The notes under the pieces: generated by a model | The model's input: only the letters and a program-made list of their open reading frames with translations | Databases searched by the model: none | What the model was told of the DNA's origin: nothing | Made by a program: the position numbers and the translations under genes | Shown: positions 56,521 to 64,000 of the stretch, one piece after another | How the letters are laid out: every line of letters starts with the position of its first letter | How positions within the stretch are numbered: position 1 is the stretch's first letter | DNA from: Macrothele yani | Taxonomy: Eukaryota > Arthropoda > Arachnida > Araneae > Macrothelidae | NCBI GenBank assembly: GCA_039090855.1 | Contig: CM077005.1 | Span: 16,097,921 to 16,161,920, forward strand | Reading direction: 5' to 3' | DNA: 64,000 nucleotides

Positions 56521-57793
56521 CCGGGTGTTTCACTGGGTAGCGACAACTTTCCTGTGGAATAAATCATTATAAAATAATGAGATGATGATCAGCAGGTGAC
56601 AGGTATTCGTGAGGAAGTAGTGGGACGGTGGACACGTGATTTCAGATATGCAGCAATATGCCACGGAAGAAAGGGTTTTCTTGGTGAAAATTGGAATGCG
56701 GAGGTGTTACGAAAGTGGGGTACAGCATTTAAGAATCATTGTAAGCCATCCCCGTGCGTACCTGACGAAATTGGGAGCGAAATTCGAATGAGCTGGCAGT
56801 GTCACAGATGATGTGGCAAGCATGGCGACAAACAGCGCTGACAGCAGAAAACATCGAAGCCACAAGAAAACTCCTGCACGAAGAAGCCGGTACACATCAA
56901 CACGAAGACTTACGCAGCAACTAGGAGTTAGCCCAGCGTCTGCATGGTCCATTGTGCTGTTGGATTTGGACATATTTCCCTACAAAATTCAGGTGCACCA
57001 GCCTTTGAAAACAACAGCTGTCCAGCAGCGTTATGAGTTTGCGAATGACGTGTTCACTGATCGATGAGCACATCTTTGATGTGAATGAGGCGCACTTCTC
57101 GTTGGATGGCTATGTTAACCGGCAAAATTACTGCATCTGGGGAAGCGAGAAGCCGGTGGTATGTGTTGTGAAGCCTCTCCATCCGCTGCAGCTAACCGTT
57201 TGGTGTGCAATGAGTGGTGATGGTCTCATTCGGCCAGTTTTCCTGGAGTCCACAGTTACCGCTGCCAACGACAGTGACCTTTTGAAGAATCGTTTTTCCC
57301 CACTGCAGGCCAGAAAAACTGGATTCATAGCCACACGTTTCAACAGGATGGAGCACTGCCACACGCTACAAATGCTGTTCTTATTTGCTTCACCAGCAGT
57401 TATGGCTCACGGGTCATTGCCAGACGATTCCCCCCAACGTTTCTTAGCCGGTCTCACTTGGTTTCCATACAGCCCCAATTTAACGTCACTACTTCTTCTC
57501 GTGGGGCTATCTGAAAGATCGGGTGTATCAGGACAACCCGCAAACACTGCCTGACCTCCGACATTCCATCCAACAGGAAACTGCACGGATCCCGTCGAAC
57601 ATCTTCCCGTTGGTATTGCAGCACTTCGAAGCATGTGTTCGTCACGTCATGACATCAGATGGTCATCATGTGGAACATGTCATCCATTGATTACCTTTTG
57701 CCTACTCTTACTCATATAAACAACTTTTTCCTCTTTCAATAAAGTAAGTTAACTTTGTCACTTTCTTTTGTCACTACCCAGTGAAACACCTGG
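56521..57793 (+). mobile_element. Tc1/mariner-superfamily transposon (1.27 kb)
   Basis: Ends CCGGGTGTTTCACTGGGTAG at 56521 and, inward from 57793, CCAGGTGTTTCACTGGGTAG: 19 of 20 match. TA duplications lie at 56519-56520 and 57794-57795. Confidence 0.93.
56596..57690 (+). pseudogene. mariner-type transposase, degenerate
   Basis: Pieces in several plus-strand frames: an N-terminal region (56596-56811), a TARRSRYTSTRRLTQQLGVS-like DNA-binding segment (56860-56950), and the core from about 57060: IFDVNEAHFSLDGYVNRQNYCIWGSEKP, VVKPLHPLQLTVWCAMSGDGLIRPVFLE. Here the expected D-E-A-H-F is N-E-A-H-F, so the first catalytic Asp is lost. The second motif (QQDGA-CHT in relatives) is reduced to RMEHCHT in another frame. 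A RVYQDNPQTLPDLRHSI-like C-terminus is recognisable at about 57525-57570. It is dead. The DGYVNRQN...WG signature belongs to an arthropod-rich group of this superfamily. Confidence 0.78.
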
Positions 57794-57803
57794 TATATAT
57801 GTA

Positions 57804-57988
57804 CAATGGAATCTCGTTTATACATTTTTCAAGGAACCAAGTAAAATTAATGTATAATTGAATAACACGTATAAACAAAACAGGGAAAGATTAACATTAT
57901 GAACAATTCAGAATTTTTGGATCAGTGATATTTTTATGTATAATGAGAAAAACGTTTAAGCGAGGAATGTAAAAATGAGGCTCTATTG
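57804..57988. mobile_element. pogo/Tigger-like MITE (185 bp)
   Basis: Ends CAATGGAATCTCG at 57804 and, inward from 57988, CAATAGAGCCTCA; TA at 57802-57803 and 57989-57990. The CARTNGAACCTCG-like end is typical of pogo-derived MITEs. No coding capacity. Confidence 0.65.
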
Positions 57989-57990
57989 TA

Positions 57991-59117
57991 TATATAAAAG
58001 CCATAGAAGACATGTCCTAAAACTGATTTAAATAACATGTAGACAGCATATTTTCCAGCACAGAGAAAATTAAGCAGCACAAACTAACTCACAAATAAAA
58101 GTGAATGATCATTACAACTTTGCCTCTGCACATCACTGTATGTACATTATTATTGTTAGTGCTAAAATCACACATAACCAAACATGGAAATGAAGTGAAC
58201 AAATGAAAAAGATACAAGAAATCAGAGTAGCAGAATGTAAACATACACGTGTACGCTGACAATTTCCAAATTATTAGCAGATAGTTTTTGCTTGTAGATT
58301 AAAAAAATATATATATTTACAGCAATTAAAACACTCAAGGCTTTACTCAGATTACTCTATTTAATTCTATTTTAATTTGAAGAACTTGCAAAAAATAAAA
58401 AAATAAAAAATGGGATTATTTAAAAAAAATATTTTTCACATCTTCTGAGTTCTTTTGATTTTACAGATGTTTCTGGCCTGTAGATTTTATCAAGGCCTGT
58501 TGTTCTCAATGTATAGGAACTGTATCAAAAGTTTCATTTACACAGAAAGAATTTATATTTTATTGCTGTGTTCCTCTATCAGTTGCTAGTTATTAAATTA
58601 AAATCACTCCCTTATGTTTTTTAAGTCTACTATTTTTGAATTAAGTTGTTGAAAATGATATTTATAATTTTTTAAGGTTAATTAATGGAACTGTTTTTCT
58701 AGATATAAAACTTTCTTTGTCTTAATTAGTCTCTTGTTTGTATGATAATCCAATATTTTAATATTTTGCTGTAAAGATCCATTTTGCACACATTTCTGCA
58801 TATTCAATTGTAATGTACTTATTTTGTCCTCATTGGAATCTGTAATGTTCTAATAATTATTGTTTTATTGATTTTTCTTTAAATTATCTTAAATTCTATT
58901 GTTATCGTGTGTGTGATTCATGAGTTTGTAGCAAGTTTTCTGTTTCAATGGTTGTGTATGAAGATACATTTTATTTTTATACAACTCTGCTAGTAATTTT
59001 AAGTTTGTACCGTATCCCAGTTTCAGTGTAAATTCTTTTTGGTACAAGTGTGGAAAAACAACAGGGTCAATTCCATACTATTTCAACAAATTTCCTTTAA
59101 ATTGGTTGCTGCCCCCC

Positions 59118-59120
<3 letters not shown>
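57991..59120. other. AT-rich sequence without recognised gene
   Basis: Over 1.1 kb with no exon, RNA gene or element end that I can support. Confidence 0.45.
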
Positions 59121-59166
<46 letters not shown>

Positions 59167-59177
59167 CGGTATATATA
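59121..59177. repeat. TA microsatellite at the 5' end of LINE copy C
   Basis: TA run to 59165, then AGCGG, then TATATATATAT, joined directly to the truncated LINE. Confidence 0.9.
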
Positions 59178-62004
59178 TATCTGATGCTGACCTTGGCTAC
59201 CTACAACGGACGCTCCCTATCTTCTGATTCAAGGCTTCTTGAATTGGAAGAGGAACTACAAAGGATCAAGTGAGACATCGTGGGGCTAAGTGAGGTAAGG
59301 AGAAAAGGAGAAGATCTCATTGAACTGAAAAGTGGACATCTCTTCTATTATCGTGGGACAGATACTGGCAGAACTAGCGGTGTTGGATTTATAATAAACA
59401 AGAAACTGAAGGATAAAGTAGTAGAAGTTGAAAGTTCCTCTGACAGAGCTGCACGACTTGTTATCCAACTATCGAGAAGATACCAGGCTCAGATTATTCA
59501 AACTTATGCACCCAACACAAGTCATCCTGAAGAAGAAATTGAAGAATTTTATGAGGAAATTCGTCATCTAAATAATAAAGGTAAGCAGCACTTGAAGATA
59601 ATTATGGGAGATTTCAATGCAAAAATAGGGCAACGGCAACAGAATGAAACTTCAGTAGGTAAATTCGGTCACGGCAACAGAAACCAGCGTGGAAATACTC
59701 TCGTTGAGTTTGCAGAGGCAGAAGGATTTTTCATCTTGAATTCCTTCTTCAAGAAAAAGCCACACAGGAAATGGACATGGAGACATCCAATTGGGACGAC
59801 AAGTGAAATTGATTTTATTATGTGTAACAAAAAATTCGTCATCGAAGACTGCAGTGTGCTGAACAAGTTCAACACAGGTAGTGACCATAGATTGGTGAGA
59901 TGTAAGATGCACCTCAACACTAAACTGGAACGTGGCAAGCTCATAAGACAAACAAAATGTATTGACATAACCAACCTTAAAAAACACCATAATACTTTCA
60001 AGTTGGAACTGAAGAACAGATTCTCTGCTTTAGAAGGCCTAACATCAGAAGAAGTGGATATTTCGGAAGTTAACAGAAAAGTAACCAAAGCTCTTATGGA
60101 AACAGCAACAAAATTAGCTGGGTCTAAGAACAAGTTGCATGTAAACAAATTATCAGGAAAAACGAAAATGTTGATGCAAAAGAAGAGAGATGAGGACAAC
60201 TAAAGAAGATGTGACTTCCAAAGTGGAATATATAGAGCTATGCAAGACAGCACGAAAAAGTATCACTGAAGACGTAAGAAAATTCAACTGTGAGCTAGTG
60301 AGGAAAGCAATTGAAAACAACCAAAGCCTAAAGATAGCAAAGGGACATCTCAGTAAGGGAAGAAAACAGATTATGGCTCTGAGAAAAGAAGATGGTTCTA
60401 TAACAAGAAATAGAGGCGAAATTTTGACAAGAGTGAAAGATTTCTACTCCAAATTATATGAAAGGGATGATACATGTACTCCAGACATCATGAAAGGTAC
60501 CAGAGTTCTTCCAGTCCTCCCAGCAGAAGTTGCACATGCAATCAAGAACATGAAGCGGGGAAAAGCTCCAGGAGAAGATGGAATTACTATAGACATCATA
60601 CAAGAAGCAAGTGGAGAAATTGAAACAGTACTCGCCCAAATTTTCACTCGATGCCTTAATGAAGGGAAGATTCCTGAGGATTGGAACAATGCTACAATGA
60701 TCCTGCTACATAAGAAAGGTGACATTGAGGATCTCAGGAACTACAGACCTATCAGCCTCCTATCAGTGGTTTATAAAATCTTCACTAAAGTTCTTTCACA
60801 CCGCTTGAAGGTAACACTGGACATGGCTCAACCGAGAGAACAAGCTGGATTCAGGAGTGGCTACAGCACAATAGATCATATCCACGTGCTGAGAGAACTA
60901 ATTGAAAGAGCGAGGGAATATGAACTTCCATTGTGCATGGCTTTTATCGATTATGAAAAAGCCTTTGATTCGGTGAAACCATCAGCAGTTACAATGGCTC
61001 TGAAATCCTGCGGTATTGAAGATGCATACATTAATATTATTAATAACATCTATGAAAATGCAAGTGCAAAGATTAGGCTGTTTGAAAATACAACACACAT
61101 AAAAATTGGAAAGGGAGTGAGACAAGGTGACACCGTATCTCCGAAACTCTTTAATGCCACATTGGAAAATGTCTTTCAATCACTGAGCTGGGAAAACAAA
61201 GGGATAAACATTAATGGAGATTATCTAACCCACCTTCGTTTTGCTGATGACGTAGTCATTTTTGCAACTACCCCATCAGAGCTGCAGAGTATGATCCAGG
61301 AACTTGCTGACAAGAGTAAAGAAGTGGGATTAAAAATGAACTTTCAGAAGACAAAAGTGATGTTCAATGCTTTTACAAGAAATGAAGATTTATCGATTGA
61401 TGGAGAAAAGCTGGAGATAACAGATACGTATGCTTATCTTGGACAGCAGATATCAAGTGAGGGTCACATTGATGAAGAAATTAATCGGCGTACAAAACTT
61501 GCCTGGAGAGCTTTTGGAAGAAACAGCATAATTTTCAAGAGCAATATGCCATTATGTCTTAAAAGAAAAGTGTTTGATCAATGCATCCTTCCAGTGCTTA
61601 CGTATGGTGCAGAGACGTGGACCTTAACTAAAAGAGACATACAAAGGCTGCAGACAACTCAAAGAAGCATGGAGAGGTGCATGCTTGGTATAACCAGGAG
61701 AGATAAGAAGAGGAACTCGTGGATCCGAAAAATGACAAGAGTGGAAGACATCATGATCAGAGTTAAATCCCTGAAATGGCAATGGGCTGGACATACTGCC
61801 AGAAGGACAGACCATAGATGGACAGCCGAAATTTTAGATTGGATTCCAAGGGACAGGAAAAGACCCAGAAGAAGACCACATGGGAGATGGGTGGATGAAA
61901 TTCGAAAATATGCAGGAGTGACATGGAGGAGACTGGCACAAGACAGACCGTTGTGGAGGAAACTTGGGGAGACCTTCGTCCAGCAGTGGATTGATAATGG
62001 TTGA
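59178..62004 (+). pseudogene. LINE endonuclease/reverse transcriptase with one stop and one frameshift
   Basis: The frame from ATYNGRSLSSDSRLLELEEELQRIK meets a TGA at 59271-59273 (Trp in the other copies), reopens at 59280 and covers the endonuclease (GDFNAKIG, GSDHRLV). Two A are missing from the run at 60178-60181 (four where the others have six), shifting frame between the endonuclease and reverse transcriptase. The second frame (60190-62004, 604 codons) carries AFIDYEKAFDSV, GVRQGDTVSPKLF, RFADDVV and the complete C-terminus. A three-residue deletion (KGTRV for KDTSTRVP region) is also visible near 60497. Inactive because of these two lesions. Confidence 0.9.
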
Positions 62005-62020
62005 CAATGATGATGATGAT
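59178..62020 (+). mobile_element. RTE-type LINE, copy C (5' truncated)
   Basis: Starts at the codons for LMLTLATYNGRS, so it lacks the 5' UTR and about 43 codons. It extends to the complete 3' end TTGACAATGATGATGATG and then TA repeats. The only copy of the main group on the plus strand. Confidence 0.92.
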
Positions 62021-62084
62021 GATATATATATATATATATATCATCATCTATATATGATATATATGATATATATATATATATATA
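62021..62084. repeat. TA/ATG microsatellite junction between opposed LINEs
   Basis: Alternating TA tracts with an inner TCATCATC and GATATATATGATATAT between the two 3' tails. Together with the tails it forms a perfectly foldable inverted repeat. Confidence 0.85.
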
Positions 62085-64000
62085 TCATCATCATCATCAT
62101 TGTCAACCATTATCAATCCACTGCTGGACGAAGGTCTCCAAGTTTCTCTCCACAACGGTCTGTCTTGTGCCAGTCTCCTCCATGTCACCCCTGCATACTT
62201 TCGAATTTCATCCACCCATCTCCCATGTGGTCTTCTTCTGGGTCTTTTCCTGTCCCTTGAATCCAATCTAAAATTTCGGCTGTCCATCGATGATCTGTCC
62301 TTCTGGCAGTATGTCCAGCCCATTGCCATTTCAGGGATTTGACTCTGATCATGATGTCTTCCACTCTTGTCATTTTTCGAATCCACGAGTTCCTCTTCTT
62401 ATCTCTCCTGGTTACACCAAGTATGCACCTCTCCATGCTTCTTTGAGTTGTCTGCAGCCTTTGTATGTCTCTTTTAGTTAAGGTCCACGTCTCTGCACCA
62501 TACGTAAGCACTGGAAGGATGCATTGATCAAACACTTTTCTTTTAAGACATAATGGCATATTGCTCTTGAAAATTATGCAGTTTCTTCCAAAAGCTCTCC
62601 AGGCAAGTTTTGTGCGCCGATTAATTTCTTCATCAATGTGACCCTCACTTGATATCTGCTGTCCAAGATAAATGTACGTGTCTGTTATCTCCAGCTTTTC
62701 TCCATTAATCGATAAATCTTCATTTCTTGTAAAAGCATTGAACATCACTTTTGTCTTCTGAAAGTTCATTTTTAATCCCACTTCTTTACTCTTGTCAGCA
62801 AGTTCCTGGATCATACTCTGCAGCTCTGATGGGCTAGTTGCAAAAATGACTACGTCATCAGCAAAACGAAGGTGGGTTAGATAATCTCCATTAATCTTTA
62901 TCCCCTTGTTTTCCCAGCTCAGTGACTGAAAAACACCCTCCAATGTGGCATTAAAGAGCTTCGGAGATATGGTGTCACCTTGTCTCACTCCCTTTCCAAT
63001 TTTTATATGTGTTGTATTTTCAAACAGCCTAATCTTTGCACTTGCATTTTCATAGATGTTATTAATAATATTAATGTATGCATCTTCAATACCGCAGGTT
63101 TTCAGAGCCATTGTAACTGCTGATGGTTTCACCGAATCAAAGGCTTTTTCATAATCGATAAAAGCCATGCACAATGGAAGTTCATATTCCTCGTCTCTTT
63201 CAATTAGTTCTCTCAGCACATGGATATGATCTATTGTGCTGTAGCCACTCCTGAATCCAGCTTGTTCTCTCGGTTGAGCCATGTCCAGTGTTACCTTCAA
63301 GCGGTGTGAAAGAACTTTAGTGAAGATTTTATAAACTACTGATAGGAGGCTGATAGGTCTGTAGTTTCCGAGATCCTCAATGTCACCTTTCTTATGTAGC
63401 AGGATCATTGTAGCGGTGTTCCAATCCTCAGGAATCTTTCCTTCATTAAGGCATCGAGTGAAAATTTGGGCGAGTACTGTTTCGATTTCTCCACTTGCTT
63501 CATGTATGATGTCTACAGTAATTCCATCTTCTCCTGGAGCTTTTCCCCGCTTCATGTTCTTGATTGCATGTGCAACTTCTGCTGGAAGGACTGGAGGAAC
63601 TCTGGTACTGGTATCTTTCATGATGTCTGGAGTGCATGTATCATCCCTTTCATATAATTTGGAGTAGAAATCTTTCACTCTTGTCAAAATTTCGCCTCTA
63701 TTTCTTGTTACAGAACCATCTTCTTTTCTCAGTGCCATAATCTGTTTTCTTCCCTTACTGAGATGTCCCTTTGCTATCTTTAGGCTTTGGTTGTTTTCAA
63801 TTGCTTTCCTCACTAGTTCACAGTTGAATTTTCTTACGCCTTCAGTGATACTTTTCGTACTGTCTTGCATAGCTCTATATATTCCACTTTGGAAGTCACA
63901 TCTTCTTTAGTTGTCCTCATCTCTCTTCTTTTTTGCATCAACATTTTCGTTTTTCCTGATAATTTATTTACATGCAACTTGTTCTTAGACCCAGCTAATT
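62085..64000 (-). mobile_element. RTE-type LINE, copy D (runs off the window)
   Basis: Minus-strand copy, 3' tail at 62085-62100, continuing beyond the right edge in the region between endonuclease and reverse transcriptase (KLHVNKLSGK codons near 63960). Tail to tail with copy C. Confidence 0.92.
62104..64000 (-). pseudogene. LINE reverse transcriptase, partial, with frameshifts
   Basis: The main frame (63870-62185) holds AFIDYEKAFDSV, GVRQGDTISPKLF and RFADDVV. Lesions against copy A: one base lost near 63855 (ACTTTTCGTACTG for ACTTTTTCTTACTG), one base lost near 62258 (CCTTGAATCC for CCTTGGAATCC) that replaces the RPRRRPHGRW C-terminus, and a small deletion near 62138. ERDEEYELP replaces ERAREYELP. 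The rest of the gene lies outside the window. Confidence 0.88.

Overview
This is an AT-rich, eukaryotic, repeat-dense window with no bacterial or viral gene organisation. The transposon families, the spliced Tudor-domain exons with canonical GT/AG borders, and degenerate copies of two uncharacterised protein families that I associate from memory with arthropods suggest an invertebrate nuclear genome, probably an arthropod. Species cannot be fixed from sequence alone. Almost everything recognisable is a mobile element. The only convincing host coding sequence is two short minus-strand exons of Tudor-domain protein(s), at 12.9-13.1 kb and 48.2-48.4 kb, which could belong to one gene whose introns have been filled by transposons.

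Layout. 0.2-7.4 kb: a tRNA-derived SINE, then two nearly identical, same-orientation RTE-type LINEs (copy A with an intact 986-codon ORF, copy B with one frameshift) separated by a 165-bp-arm palindrome. 7.7-9.5 kb: two abutting, opposed Tc1 remnants. 11.4-12.6 kb: another Tc1. 12.9 kb: Tudor exon. 13.9-14.4 kb: 3' end of a second LINE family. 15.0-16.9 kb: a conserved-protein pseudogene split by a small Tc1 exactly at a TA. 17.6-21.5 kb: a 3.9-kb non-autonomous hAT-like element. 21.6-27.8 kb: LINE and Tc1 pieces, including a Tc1 split by a 3.4-kb element with 8-bp target duplications. 28.1-30.5 kb: a TTAA-flanked foldback element with a pogo-type transposon inside one arm. 31.9-33 kb: hAT transposase remnants. 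33.4-41.3 kb: a 7.9-kb hAT-like element carrying a pogo relative and three SINEs. 41.3-47.6 kb: a dense nest of hAT ends, BED-finger transposase fragments, SINEs, LINE fragments and Penelope-like debris. 48.2 kb: second Tudor exon. 49.8-50.5 kb: Penelope-like GIY-YIG fragment. 51.1-55.2 kb: a second conserved-protein pseudogene split by a 2.9-kb hAT. 55.5-55.9 kb: palindromic Penelope-like insertion with 13-bp direct repeats. 56.4-58 kb: LINE tail interrupted by a mariner-type element, then a small MITE. 59.2-64 kb: two more RTE LINEs tail to tail.

How it fits together. The nested order gives a relative history: RTE copies and some SINEs look recent (few differences, clear target duplications), while Tc1 and hAT coding regions are broken. 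Every RTE copy meets an AT/TA microsatellite at each visible end, which suggests that this LINE targets (TA)n. The SINE ends in poly(A) with 11-12 bp duplications, so it is probably mobilised by some other LINE. The hAT-like elements fall into groups with 5- or 6-bp target duplications and shared noncoding modules. No complete novel system of interacting host genes is visible; the novelty lies in transposon biology.
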